The notes beneath the pieces were generated by a model. The model was not told the origin of the DNA, made no database searches, and worked only from the letters and a program-made list of their open reading frames with translations. A stretch of 32,651 nt of DNA from Rossellomorea vietnamensis NBRC 101237 (GTDB lineage: Bacteria; Bacillota; Bacilli; Bacillales; Bacillaceae_B). This document shows positions 23,096 through 31,088 of the stretch, piece by piece (position 1 is the first letter of the stretch; each line of letters begins with the position of its first letter). The translations under genes and the position numbers were made by a program. The stretch is taken from the NCBI RefSeq assembly GCF_001591825.1, contig NZ_BCVQ01000045.1:1-32651 (forward strand), written 5' to 3'.

Positions 23096-24205
23096 ATGAA
23101 TAAATATTTGCCGCTAATGTTAACCGTAACACTTGCACTGGGAGCCTGTTCCTCCCCCACTGCAACAAAAGAACATGAAAAGAAAGAAGCCACTTCGGAA
23201 CAAGATAAGACAGAAAAGAAACCGAAAGAAGACAAGGTAGCAGAAAAGAAGGAAGAGAGTCAGCCACCTTACAAACCGCTGGAACCTGCTAAGGATGCAG
23301 TGTCCTTGAAGGAAAGCCTGGCTGAAGAAACACCGGCCGAAGAAACAGAGACCGATCAGGAGGGGCAAAAGGAAAAACCTCAGCGTACGGTACCTTTGGG
23401 TGAGACGCTTGCTAACGGTGTGGAAGACCCATCGGACGGACCATTAAAGAATCATCGTCTCGTAACCTACTACGGAACTCCAGCATCGAAACATATGGGG
23501 ATTCTCGGAAAATACGAACCAGAAGAATACATAAAGAAACTGAAAGAACAAACCCAGGTCTATTCTGATCTCGACCCAGACCGTCCAGCGGTCCCGACGA
23601 TTGAATTGATTACCACCATGGCCCAAAATGCGCCGGGTCCAGACGGTGATTATGTGCAGATGACGTCTGAGGAAAATATCGAAACGTATGTGAAGCTTGC
23701 CGAGAAGCATGATGCTCTCGTACTGCTCGATATCCAACTCGGAACGGATACGGTGATGAATCAGGTGAAAATGGTCGAAAAGTGGCTTAAGCGCCCGAAT
23801 GTTCACCTCGCCATCGATACGGAATTCCACGTAGCGGAAGGTGAAAAACCCGGAGAGGATCTCGGTGAAGTCGATGGCCGCAACATCCAGGAGGCCATCG
23901 AGTATATAGGGGCGATGGCGGAAGAAAATAACCTCCCGGATAAACTCGTCCTCGTCCACCAATTCACCGGTCCCGTGCTGACGAACAAAGATGCGATCAA
24001 ACCGACTGAAAACGTCGAAGTCGCCATCAACTTCGATGGCTGGGGAGCAGCCGCGGATAAGCAGGCATTGTATGGCAGATACGTCCGGGATGAACCGACC
24101 CAGTATGGCGCCTTCAAAGTCTTCTATGAGAAGGATTTCCCTGTCCTGACACCCGAAGAGGTGCTGAAAATGGATCCGAGTCCGGCAGTCGTCAACTATC
24201 AGTAA
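23096..24205 (+). CDS. lipoprotein of unknown function with probable TIM-barrel-like domain
   Basis: I do not recognise the family well. MNKYLPLMLTVTLALGAC ends in lipobox LGAC with lipidated C18, so the protein is tethered to the outer membrane face. A highly charged Lys/Glu/Thr-rich linker (about 20-120) keeps the domain away from the membrane. The globular part (about 125-369) alternates beta-like strands and helices: LVTYYGTPASKHMGILG, PTIELITT, DALVLLDIQLG, VHLAIDTEFHV, KLVLVHQFTG, VEVAINFDGWG, FKVFYEKDFPVL. Acidic residues at strand ends (D in LLDIQ, D and E in AIDTEFH, D in NFDGWG) are arranged as in (beta/alpha)8 hydrolases, so a glycan-directed enzyme is possible but unproven. Start ATG 23096 is preferred to 23084 because it gives a proper signal peptide. 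Single gene, convergent with moaA. Confidence 0.7.
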   Translation: MNKYLPLMLTVTLALGACSSPTATKEHEKKEATSEQDKTEKKPKEDKVAEKKEESQPPYKPLEPAKDAVSLKESLAEETPAEETETDQEGQKEKPQRTVPLGETLANGVEDPSDGPLKNHRLVTYYGTPASKHMGILGKYEPEEYIKKLKEQTQVYSDLDPDRPAVPTIELITTMAQNAPGPDGDYVQMTSEENIETYVKLAEKHDALVLLDIQLGTDTVMNQVKMVEKWLKRPNVHLAIDTEFHVAEGEKPGEDLGEVDGRNIQEAIEYIGAMAEENNLPDKLVLVHQFTGPVLTNKDAIKPTENVEVAINFDGWGAAADKQALYGRYVRDEPTQYGAFKVFYEKDFPVLTPEEVLKMDPSPAVVNYQ

Positions 24206-24222
24206 TTACGTTGACCCGTATA

Positions 24223-24265
24223 AAAAAAGCAAGGATTTCTCTTTGATGAGAAACCCTTGCTTTTT
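24223..24265. terminator. bidirectional terminator between the lipoprotein gene and moaA
   Basis: AAGCAAGG-A-TTTCTC (24227-24241) pairs with GAGAAA-C-CCTTGCTT (24248-24262) with one mismatch; A-run on the left and T-run on the right serve both genes. Confidence 0.88.
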
Positions 24266-24268
24266 CAT

Positions 24269-25276
24269 TTATCCTCCAATATAGGACATCTCGATTTTCC
24301 GGGATGCCTGGCTTTCTTCCGTTCTTATTTCAGAATAACGATCATCCCGTTTTTCCCAAACGCCTCTGATCGCCTCTTTCAATTCATCATCTGAAGCATT
24401 ACCCCGTATCATGGACTTCAAGTCGAATCCGCTTTGGGCAAATAGACAAGTGAACAGCTTTCCATCTGTGGATACCCGTGCCCGGTTGCAGCTCGTACAA
24501 AAACTTTCGGTCACGGAGGAAATGAATCCCACCTCCGTATCGGTCCCGCTATACCGATACCTTTTTGCCACCTCTCCGACGTAACCTGGCTCGACGGGTT
24601 CCAACGGATAGTGACTGTTTATGAGATCATGGATTTCCTTCTTGCTGATGACATCTTTATAATTCCAGCCATTTGTGGTTCCGACATCCATAAACTCGAT
24701 GAACCTGAGAGCGATCCCTTCTCGTTTGAAATAGTGGACCATGGGCATGATCTCATTGTCGCTAAGACCTTTTTTCACGACCATATTCACTTTCACTTCA
24801 AGGCCTTCCCCTTGTGCAGCACGAATTCCATCTAATACAGGCTTTACTCCCCTGCCCACATCATTGATTTTCATAAATACCTCATCATTCAAGGAATCCA
24901 GACTAACATTCACTCTTGTAAGGCCGGCTTGTTTCAATGCCTTTGCATGCTTCGGCAGGAATACCCCGTTTGTCGTCAAGGCGATATCCTTTATCCCTGA
25001 CACGTTATATAAGCTTTCAATCAGGACAGGCAGATTTCGTCTAAGCAACGGTTCTCCTCCCGTGAGCCGGATTTTTTCCACACCGAACTCAGAAAAAATG
25101 CCGGCTAAACGAGTGATCTCCTCAAATGAAAGAATCTCTTCTCTTTCTAAAAAGGGATAATCTGCACCAAAAATTTCTTTCGGCATGCAATACCTGCACC
25201 GGAAATTACATCGATCCGTTACAGAAATCCTCAAATCACGAAGGGTTCGAGTTCTCTTGTCTTTGATATGTTCCAT
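24269..25276 (-). CDS. moaA: GTP 3',8-cyclase MoaA (radical SAM)
   Basis: First step of molybdenum-cofactor synthesis: radical-SAM rearrangement of GTP, acting with MoaC to give cyclic pyranopterin phosphate. The 335-residue protein has both 4Fe-4S sites: C23, C27 and C30 in [11 protein letters not shown], and C260, C263 and C277 in [18 protein letters not shown]. The GGEP motif ([10 protein letters not shown], about 74) binds SAM. The C-terminal Gly-Gly (SYIGG), needed for catalysis in MoaA, is intact. It is the last gene of the mobB-mobA-moaA unit, 33 bases after mobA. Confidence 0.97.
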   Translation of the reverse strand: MEHIKDKRTRTLRDLRISVTDRCNFRCRYCMPKEIFGADYPFLEREEILSFEEITRLAGIFSEFGVEKIRLTGGEPLLRRNLPVLIESLYNVSGIKDIALTTNGVFLPKHAKALKQAGLTRVNVSLDSLNDEVFMKINDVGRGVKPVLDGIRAAQGEGLEVKVNMVVKKGLSDNEIMPMVHYFKREGIALRFIEFMDVGTTNGWNYKDVISKKEIHDLINSHYPLEPVEPGYVGEVAKRYRYSGTDTEVGFISSVTESFCTSCNRARVSTDGKLFTCLFAQSGFDLKSMIRGNASDDELKEAIRGVWEKRDDRYSEIRTEESQASRKIEMSYIGG

Positions 25277-25309
25277 GCAGGGCTCACTCCAGTTACATAT
25301 TTCATACTT

Positions 25310-25900
25310 TCATTTAATATGAGTGTCGTAATCTTGCTTCGTATTGATATTATGAAAGGCTTCGCTTTCTCCTATTTCCTCTTCTGTCAGATAGAGGACA
25401 GAGAGTCCTTTAAGTATAGTACCCATTTTGTACTCTTCACTAACGAGCTGGTCATAGATTCTTTCCCTGACAGAATCCCGGTACAGGGCCAATAAAGGCT
25501 GAAGCTTACCTCCGATGACCGGCACAATCGCATCGTACTTTCCATCTATTTTACTTACCAGGCAGTCCACTAAACTACTCGTCACAAGCGGTACATCGAC
25601 AGGGAGGACGGCATACCATTCCGCTTGGTATTCATTCATGGCCGTGTAGATTCCAGCCAGGGGTCCACAGTCTTTGAATTCTTCCATATCCTCCACTACC
25701 TTCACCTTTGCCAAAGCATTGAATCGGGGAAATAACGTTCTGCTCGTTACAATGATCACCTCATCAGCAAATGAAGAAACGGCCTGAAGAGAGTGTTGAA
25801 AGAACGGCTTTCCTTTGTAGAGTGAGAAAGCTTTATCGCTTCCGAACCGCCTGGATTGTCCACCTGCCACAATGACTCCGGCTATTTTGACTTCACGCAT
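25310..25900 (-). CDS. mobA: molybdenum cofactor guanylyltransferase MobA
   Basis: Attaches GMP from GTP to molybdopterin to give the guanine dinucleotide form (MGD). The N-terminal nucleotide-binding signature GVIVAGGQSRRFGSDKA is clear (about residues 8-24 of the chosen product), followed by PVDVPLV with a metal-binding aspartate (about 97-103). About 196 residues, a normal length. Start: ATG 25900 with AGAGGTG six bases upstream, or GTG 25909 with AAGGA; both overlap the 3' end of mobB, so translation is probably coupled. Some proteins of this family act on other cofactors, but the moa/mob neighbours decide. Confidence 0.92.
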   Translation of the reverse strand: MREVKIAGVIVAGGQSRRFGSDKAFSLYKGKPFFQHSLQAVSSFADEVIIVTSRTLFPRFNALAKVKVVEDMEEFKDCGPLAGIYTAMNEYQAEWYAVLPVDVPLVTSSLVDCLVSKIDGKYDAIVPVIGGKLQPLLALYRDSVRERIYDQLVSEEYKMGTILKGLSVLYLTEEEIGESEAFHNINTKQDYDTHIK

Positions 25901-26441
25901 CCTCCGCACCTCTTTCCTTTTTCAAAGATGACTGAACCCATGAAAGATACCACTCTTCAAATTCCTTCATCCTGTCAGGTGAAAAATAAGCGATCTTCTC
26001 CTTCTGCCCTTCAATCGGGAAAGGGGCGATCACCGCCATCACATTCTCGATTTCCTGAAGGAGTCGATGATCCCCCTGATGCCGGAGAAGAACAATCTTG
26101 GGATATCGTTCCCTTTTGTATCCTTCTACTATGATCAGTTCCGTTTTCATATAAGAATAGATTGAGAGAATATCATCAAGCTGCCAATCCGGTTTTGAAA
26201 TGGACAGCTGAAGCATGCCATCTCCTTCTACACCTGATATCTTCGCTCCAGCCCTCTGGTGAAAAAAACTATCTGTGTCTTCAACCACATCGGGCGTACC
26301 GCCGTGACCATGATGCTTACACGAAGAGACCGAAATCCCTGATGAAGTCGCCCATTCGATCATGCGGCACACCAGGGAAGTCTTCCCGCTATTCTTATAT
26401 CCAACCACCTGTATGACCGGAACACCCTTGAACACACGCAT
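25893..26441 (-). CDS. mobB: molybdopterin-guanine dinucleotide biosynthesis protein MobB
   Basis: P-loop GTP-binding protein that assists MobA. The Walker A motif GYKNSGKT (14-21) sits right at the N-terminus, as is typical; a switch region with [11 protein letters not shown] follows, then [12 protein letters not shown], and later [16 protein letters not shown]. About 182 residues. Several starts are close together (GTG 26444, ATG 26441, GTG 26432) after AGAGAGG; ATG 26441 is the simplest choice. Head of the mobB-mobA-moaA unit and divergent from moaC. Confidence 0.92.
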   Translation of the reverse strand: MRVFKGVPVIQVVGYKNSGKTSLVCRMIEWATSSGISVSSCKHHGHGGTPDVVEDTDSFFHQRAGAKISGVEGDGMLQLSISKPDWQLDDILSIYSYMKTELIIVEGYKRERYPKIVLLRHQGDHRLLQEIENVMAVIAPFPIEGQKEKIAYFSPDRMKEFEEWYLSWVQSSLKKERGAEDA

Positions 26442-26456
26442 CACCTCTCTGTCATT

Positions 26457-26514
26457 TATTAAATCCCTGTTCCAGGAGTGGGCAATTTACTTTCCTATCC
26501 ATTACGATTACACT
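26457..26514. promoter_or_regulatory. divergent promoters of moaC and mobB-mobA-moaA
   Basis: Plus strand toward moaC: TTTACT (26486-26491), 17-base spacer, TACACT (26509-26514). Minus strand toward mobB: TTGCCC (26485-26480), 17-base spacer, TTAATA (26462-26457). The two -35 elements are adjacent, back to back. Both are moderate matches and no Mo-specific operator is recognised. Confidence 0.45.
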
Positions 26515-26533
26515 AAAAACAGAGGTGAACACA

Positions 26534-27025
26534 ATGTCTAACTTTACTCATTTTAATGAAGAGGGCAGAGCGAAGATGGTTGATATATCCGGTAAAGAGG
26601 AAACCGTCCGGAATGCCATTGCTCACTCTTCGATTCAAGTCAATCAGGAAATTCATCAAAAGATCGTCGATCATGATTTTAAAAAAGGCGATGTCCTTGG
26701 TGTGGCCCAGGTTGCCGGTATCATGGCGGCAAAACAAACATCTGCCATTATCCCGATGTGCCATCCCATTCCCATTAGCAGTGTCAATATCTCTTTTAAT
26801 TGGAAAGAGATGAATGATGCCACTTATGAGTTACATATTACGGCAGAAGTCAAAACGAAAGGGAGCACCGGAGTGGAGATGGAAGCCTTGACTGCCGCTA
26901 CGGCAACAGCCCTTTGTGTGTATGATATGTGTAAGTCTGTAGATAAAGGGATGATCATCGGACAAACCTACTTATTGCATAAATCGGGCGGGAAAAATGG
27001 TGATTTCAACCGGGATCATCTGTGA
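26534..27025 (+). CDS. moaC: cyclic pyranopterin monophosphate synthase MoaC
   Basis: Acts with MoaA in step 1, converting the cyclised GTP intermediate to cyclic pyranopterin phosphate. The 163-residue protein shows the family core: [10 protein letters not shown] near the N-terminus, [15 protein letters not shown], the strongly conserved [10 protein letters not shown] (about 75-84) and [17 protein letters not shown], ending with CKSVDKGM, whose lysine is part of the active site. Start ATG 26534 with AGAGGTG at 26521-26527; the in-frame GTG at 26525 is inside that site. It is the only gene of the Moco island on the plus strand, and it converges with modB. Confidence 0.97.
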   Translation: MSNFTHFNEEGRAKMVDISGKEETVRNAIAHSSIQVNQEIHQKIVDHDFKKGDVLGVAQVAGIMAAKQTSAIIPMCHPIPISSVNISFNWKEMNDATYELHITAEVKTKGSTGVEMEALTAATATALCVYDMCKSVDKGMIIGQTYLLHKSGGKNGDFNRDHL

Positions 27026-27046
27026 CACGCCATCCCCATGAATCTT

Positions 27047-27070
27047 CCGGCCTTCGATTTTCAAGGCCGG
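27047..27070. terminator. hairpin between moaC and modB
   Basis: Perfect 8-bp stem CCGGCCTT (27047-27054) with AAGGCCGG (27063-27070), 8-base loop, overlapping the modB 3' end. There is no T-run on either side, so termination is possible but not assured. Confidence 0.45.
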
Positions 27071-27732
27071 TCGTTGATTCGGTTCACCAATAACAGGAAG
27101 AGGAAGGAAAGGGCAATGCTTATTCCGACATATTTCCACGCTACCCCGTCTTCCCCGGATTCAATGGCAACGTAAATGGCCGTTGAGATGGTCTGGGTTT
27201 TTCCAGGGATGTTCCCTGCAAACAGTAAAGTGGCACCAAATTCCCCCAATGCCCTTGTGAAACTGAGTACCGATCCGGTCAGCAGGGATCTGCTTGCAAG
27301 CGGGATCGAAACGTACATGAGTGTCTTCCTCTCTGAAGCCCCATCCACCCGTGATGCATCCTCGATATCTTCATCTATGCCGAGAAATCCCGCTTTGGCT
27401 GATTGATACATCAAAGGGAACGCCACCACGACAGCGGCCACGATGGCGGCATATGGTGTAAACAAAATCGTTTCTCCCATTACTTTTTCTATAGCTCTCC
27501 CTATTGGACTATTGATCCCAAACACTATGAGAAGGATAAACCCAACGACCGACGGGGGTAATACCAGCGGCAGCATGAACAGGGTTTCCAAAACGGTCTT
27601 GCCCCGAAAATTAATCCGGGAGAACGTATGAGAAAGTGCTACAGAAACAATGAACGTAAAAATAGTTGCTGATGCTGCCACCAAAAGGGAAAGCTTGATA
27701 GGGAACCAAAATGATTCCATCTGAATGTCCAC
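27061..27732 (-). CDS. modB: molybdate ABC transporter permease ModB
   Basis: Inner-membrane channel of a molybdate importer; 223 residues with about five to six hydrophobic helices. The ABC-permease EAA loop, which contacts the ATPase, is seen as EDIEDASRVDGASERKT followed by PLASRSLLTG (about 125-155). ALGEFGATLLFAGN is typical of ModB. It is 17 bases after modA in the same operon and is the last gene. No modC (ATPase) follows: the next gene is moaC on the other strand, so the ATPase must come from elsewhere. Confidence 0.92.
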   Translation of the reverse strand: MDIQMESFWFPIKLSLLVAASATIFTFIVSVALSHTFSRINFRGKTVLETLFMLPLVLPPSVVGFILLIVFGINSPIGRAIEKVMGETILFTPYAAIVAAVVVAFPLMYQSAKAGFLGIDEDIEDASRVDGASERKTLMYVSIPLASRSLLTGSVLSFTRALGEFGATLLFAGNIPGKTQTISTAIYVAIESGEDGVAWKYVGISIALSFLFLLLVNRINDRP

Positions 27733-27749
27733 CTACTTTTATTCACAAA

Positions 27750-28508
27750 TTACCCTTTCGAAAATCCAAATCTTTCAAACGTCGCTTTTCTTTTATCACT
27801 GATGACAAATTTATAGAAAGCGGCTGCTTCTTTAGGATGCTTGCTGCTTTTCAATACTCCGGCGTAGTAACCGATCTTTGAATGATAGGAAGGGTTGATC
27901 TCCTGAATGGATTTCACCTTTTCGCTTGCGGTCAAATCACTGGCATAGACAATCCCGAACGAAACAGACTGATTCTCTACCAGTGTAAGCACCCCTCTAA
28001 CATCTTTGGCCAATACCAGCTGATCCTTGACCATATTCCATTTATCCATTCCCATAAGTGCCTGTTTCGCATAGTTTCCCGCCGGTACGAATGCCGGGTT
28101 CCCTATGGCAAGCTTATCCTTTGAGCGGGAAAGGTCATCAAGACTCCGACCCCTGCTGGAAACAGGTGCGATGATCACTAACCGGTTTGTTAAGAACGAC
28201 CCTCCAAGACTTGGGTCAATCAATGCCCGGTCTACCAATCTCTCGTAATCCTTTTTTGATGCAGAAAGGAACACATCACTCGGTGCCCCCTGTTCCACCT
28301 GTTTTCTTAATGACCCGGTCCCTCCAAAGTTAAAGACGACCTGAATGGTGGGATGCTGCTTTTCAAAATCCTTTTTCACTTCCATCATACTATCCTTCAG
28401 ACTGGCCGCTGCCGAAATGGTCAGGGTGACCTTGTCCCGGTCTTCAGGAGAACAGCCGGTTACGAAGAGTATTGTGGTGATGATGATCCATATCCCTTTT
28501 CTCATCAT
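27750..28508 (-). CDS. modA: molybdate-binding lipoprotein ModA
   Basis: Extracellular substrate-binding lipoprotein that captures molybdate (or tungstate) for ModB. The signal peptide ends with lipobox VTGC (C19). The mature part has the ModA pattern: ISAAASLKDSM with oxyanion-binding serines, FNFGGTGSLRKQVEQGAPSD and DVFLSASKKDYERL. 252 residues. Two adjacent ATGs (28508, 28505) follow AAGGA; either is possible. It lies 9 bases after moaB and so belongs to the moeB-modB operon. Confidence 0.92.
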   Translation of the reverse strand: MMRKGIWIIITTILFVTGCSPEDRDKVTLTISAAASLKDSMMEVKKDFEKQHPTIQVVFNFGGTGSLRKQVEQGAPSDVFLSASKKDYERLVDRALIDPSLGGSFLTNRLVIIAPVSSRGRSLDDLSRSKDKLAIGNPAFVPAGNYAKQALMGMDKWNMVKDQLVLAKDVRGVLTLVENQSVSFGIVYASDLTASEKVKSIQEINPSYHSKIGYYAGVLKSSKHPKEAAAFYKFVISDKRKATFERFGFSKG

Positions 28509-28517
28509 GTGTTCCTT

Positions 28518-29048
28518 CTACCTCGAATCCTTTGTCAATTCATTTGCTATATGACCTATTTCGGGAATGATCAATTGTTCCATCGCAAGTTTCACAGCCC
28601 CCGATGAACCCGGCATGGAAAAGATGACCGTGTCATCCGATACCCCTGCAATCGCCCTTGATAGGATGGCGGCAGACCCTATATCATCCCGGTAGCTCAG
28701 GAATCGGAACAGTTCCCCAAAACCTACCAATTCTTTATCCAATAATGATTTTACCGCTTCTATCGTTACATCCCTTTTACTGATGCCGGTTCCACCATTT
28801 AATAGAACCGCCTGTATATCTTGATTATGTATTGCTTTTTCCAGTTCGGCCGTGATGAGGCTGATATCATCTTTTACGATTTCATATTCAGCGACTGCAT
28901 GGCCTGATTGGTGGAGAAGTTCCTTCAGCAGCTTTCCGCTTTTATCTGTATCTTTTGTTCTTGTATCGCTTACTGTCAACACTTTACATGAGATTACTTT
29001 AACCGATGACTTCCGATGTTCTGCTAGCAATGGATCGTCCCCTTTCAT
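28518..29048 (-). CDS. moaB: molybdopterin adenylyltransferase MoaB/MogA
   Basis: Adenylates molybdopterin before MoeA inserts molybdate. The 176-residue MoCF-domain protein shows TVSDTRTKDTDKSG (about 24-37), LNGGTGISKRDVT (about 82-94) and FSMPGSSGAVK (about 142-152), the conserved MPT-binding set. Start uncertainty: the ATG at 29048 has no good ribosome binding site, whereas a TTG at 29030 has AAAGGGG about eight bases upstream and would remove six residues. It is 21 bases after moaD in the operon. Confidence 0.9.
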   Translation of the reverse strand: MKGDDPLLAEHRKSSVKVISCKVLTVSDTRTKDTDKSGKLLKELLHQSGHAVAEYEIVKDDISLITAELEKAIHNQDIQAVLLNGGTGISKRDVTIEAVKSLLDKELVGFGELFRFLSYRDDIGSAAILSRAIAGVSDDTVIFSMPGSSGAVKLAMEQLIIPEIGHIANELTKDSR

Positions 29049-29069
29049 GTCTTTATCATTCGCTGTCCA

Positions 29070-29300
29070 TTATCCCCCGCTGACTGGGGGAATGAGGGCA
29101 ACGACGTCCCCTGATGAAATCACTTCATCTTCCAGGGAGTATTGTTCATTGACGGCAACCATGACTCCATCCAGGGGAAGATGATACTCGTCCATCAGCC
29201 TTTCCTTTAACTCTTTCACGGTGAGTTCCCCCTTGTCGATCGTCACCTCTTGTCGACCTGCCCTTTCCTGCAGATGGGCAAAAAGGAATACCTTAATCAT
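29070..29300 (-). CDS. moaD: molybdopterin synthase sulfur carrier subunit MoaD
   Basis: Small ubiquitin-like protein whose C-terminal Gly-Gly is converted by MoeB and a sulfur donor to a thiocarboxylate; with MoaE it adds the dithiolene sulfurs. The 76-residue product begins MIKVFLFAHLQERAG and ends IPPVSGG with the diglycine intact. Start choice: ATG 29300, eight bases after AAGGAAG; the GTG at 29309 is directly on that site. It overlaps the moaE stop by eight bases, so the two synthase subunits are probably translated in a coupled way. Confidence 0.95.
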   Translation of the reverse strand: MIKVFLFAHLQERAGRQEVTIDKGELTVKELKERLMDEYHLPLDGVMVAVNEQYSLEDEVISSGDVVALIPPVSGG

Positions 29301-29769
29301 CCGTTCCACTTCCTTTCATCGGTTTCCCGTCAGGATATTCCACCTGCTGTAGTTGATCTCCTATCCACTGTTCCCCATCTTCCCAGTGCTCTTTCTTCCA
29401 GATCGGGACGACTTTCTTTATCTGTTCAATCACGTATTCATTGGCTTCATAGGCCGCTTTCCTGTGGGGGGATGATACGGCAATGACCACTGCGAGATCG
29501 GATATTTCGAGTCTTCCCACCCGGTGTGTGATCGCTACCTTGGCAGCCGGCCATTTGTCTTGGACCTGCCCCCCAATTTCTGCAAGTTTCTTTACAGCCA
29601 TAGATTCATAGGCTTGGTACTCCAAATAAAGAGTTCTACTTCCTTTCGTCCATTCTCTGACGGTTCCGCAAAAAATGGTCACGGCTCCAGCGTCCCGGCT
29701 TTCCACTTTCGCAGAAACTTCTTCAGGATGAATAGGAGCGTCTGTTATCACAAATAAATCATCATTCAC
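29293..29769 (-). CDS. moaE: molybdopterin synthase catalytic subunit MoaE
   Basis: Large subunit that turns cyclic pyranopterin phosphate into molybdopterin using MoaD thiocarboxylate. The 158-residue product shows GAVTIFCGTVREWTKG, LEYQAYESMA, VAITHRVGRLEISD and the C-terminal PIWKKEHWEDGEQWIGD with the active-site lysines. Start choice: GTG 29769 (VNDDLFVITDAPIHPEE), with AAAGGATG before it. The open frame extends 68 residues upstream, but that part overlaps moeA in another frame and has no family similarity. The true start overlaps the moeA stop by eight bases. Confidence 0.95.
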   Translation of the reverse strand: MNDDLFVITDAPIHPEEVSAKVESRDAGAVTIFCGTVREWTKGSRTLYLEYQAYESMAVKKLAEIGGQVQDKWPAAKVAITHRVGRLEISDLAVVIAVSSPHRKAAYEANEYVIEQIKKVVPIWKKEHWEDGEQWIGDQLQQVEYPDGKPMKGSGTDD

Positions 29770-31078
29770 GGAGCTGCATCCTTTCTTCACTTGATTTTTT
29801 TTTCTGAAAAGGATTCCCGAACTGATCACTGCCCTGCTGATCGTCCAGCAGCAGGACCTGAACCCGCATCCCCTGCTTATATCCCCTTGTTCCCCCCGGA
29901 AGGACAATAAGGACATTGGCAGATGCCAGGGAGGAAACGACCCCTGATTTATCCAAACCTGTAGGTGCAGCAAACACGTTTCCGCCTGAATACGTCATTT
30001 CACCCCTGACAAACCGGGTAAAGGGATTCGGCTTAGGAAAATCTTTACCGAGAACGGCTTCTTCACTTCTGACAAAAAGGTGGGGGCACTGTAAATAAAA
30101 TCGAATGACCGGTCGGACGAATAATTCAAAACCTACATAACAGGCAGATGGATTGCCGGATAACCCGAATAGGAGCTTTCCCTCCTTCTCTGCTACCGTT
30201 GTGACACTTCCAGGCCGCATTCCCACTTTATTGAACAGCACATTGGCTCCAAGCTTACGATAAATATCCGGAAGATAATCATAATCTCCTACGGATACAC
30301 CGCCTGTCGTGATCAGAAAATCCACCTGTTGAAGGGCATTTTCCACGTGTTTGAAGCACAAATCAAAGTCATCGCTCAATTGCCCCAGGAAGATCCCTTC
30401 GCCCCCTGCCCGTTCAATCTGGGAGAGAACCATATAGGAATTACTGTTCCGGATCTTGCCGGGGACGAGTGGTTCATCTATTTCAAGCAGTTCACTTCCA
30501 GTCGCGAGGACCCCTACTTTCGGTTTCCTGCTGACGGGTACTTCCTTATAGCCGAAAGTGGCCAGGAGCGCCACGATCCCGGGATTGATGAACGTTCCTT
30601 TTTCAGCAAGGATCGTCCCCTTTTTCGTATCCTCCCCACGGAAGGAAATATTGTCCCCCTCCTTATACGGCCGGTTTATGGTGATATATGCTCTTCCGTT
30701 TTCCTCCAGGTTCTTCACCAATTCAAGCATGACCACTGCGCTCGCTCCTTCGGGAATCGGTGCGCCTGTCATGATCCTGACGGCCTGGTTTTCTTTTAAT
30801 GGTTGATCGTATACACTTCCTGCCCCTATTTCAGATACCACTTCCAACTTAACAGGATTTTCCCTCGACGCATCCACCGTATCCTCGGCTCTTATGGCAA
30901 ACCCATCATATGGGGAGCGGTCAAATAGAGGGACATCATGATCGGCAAATAGATTTTCCCCAAGAATTCTTCCGGATGCCTTTTCGATTTCCACGGTTTC
31001 GATTGTGCCTCTCTTTTTATACTTCAGGAGACATTCTATGGCTTCTTCTACCTTCATGGGCGTTCGACGTTCCAACAT
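29762..31078 (-). CDS. moeA: molybdopterin molybdenumtransferase MoeA
   Basis: Inserts molybdate into adenylated molybdopterin. The 438-residue protein has the MoeA domain order: N-terminal MLERRTPMKVEEA; DRSPYDGFAIRA and RIMTGAPIPEGA (about 53-120); the MPT-binding domain with VLATGSELLE, TTGGVSVGDYDYLPD (about 260-274) and FGLSGNPSACYVGFE; then the C-terminal beta domain with LPGGTRGYKQG. Start ATG 31078 with GGAGGGAGCAG upstream. It follows moeB by 10 bases. Confidence 0.97.
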   Translation of the reverse strand: MLERRTPMKVEEAIECLLKYKKRGTIETVEIEKASGRILGENLFADHDVPLFDRSPYDGFAIRAEDTVDASRENPVKLEVVSEIGAGSVYDQPLKENQAVRIMTGAPIPEGASAVVMLELVKNLEENGRAYITINRPYKEGDNISFRGEDTKKGTILAEKGTFINPGIVALLATFGYKEVPVSRKPKVGVLATGSELLEIDEPLVPGKIRNSNSYMVLSQIERAGGEGIFLGQLSDDFDLCFKHVENALQQVDFLITTGGVSVGDYDYLPDIYRKLGANVLFNKVGMRPGSVTTVAEKEGKLLFGLSGNPSACYVGFELFVRPVIRFYLQCPHLFVRSEEAVLGKDFPKPNPFTRFVRGEMTYSGGNVFAAPTGLDKSGVVSSLASANVLIVLPGGTRGYKQGMRVQVLLLDDQQGSDQFGNPFQKKKSSEERMQLRE

Positions 31079-31088
31079 CTGCTCCCTC

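Noticed and set aside
29770..29973. 68-residue N-terminal extension of MoaE
   Set aside because: It overlaps the moeA 3' end in another frame, has no MoaE-like sequence, and a GTG with a ribosome binding site stands at the expected family start.
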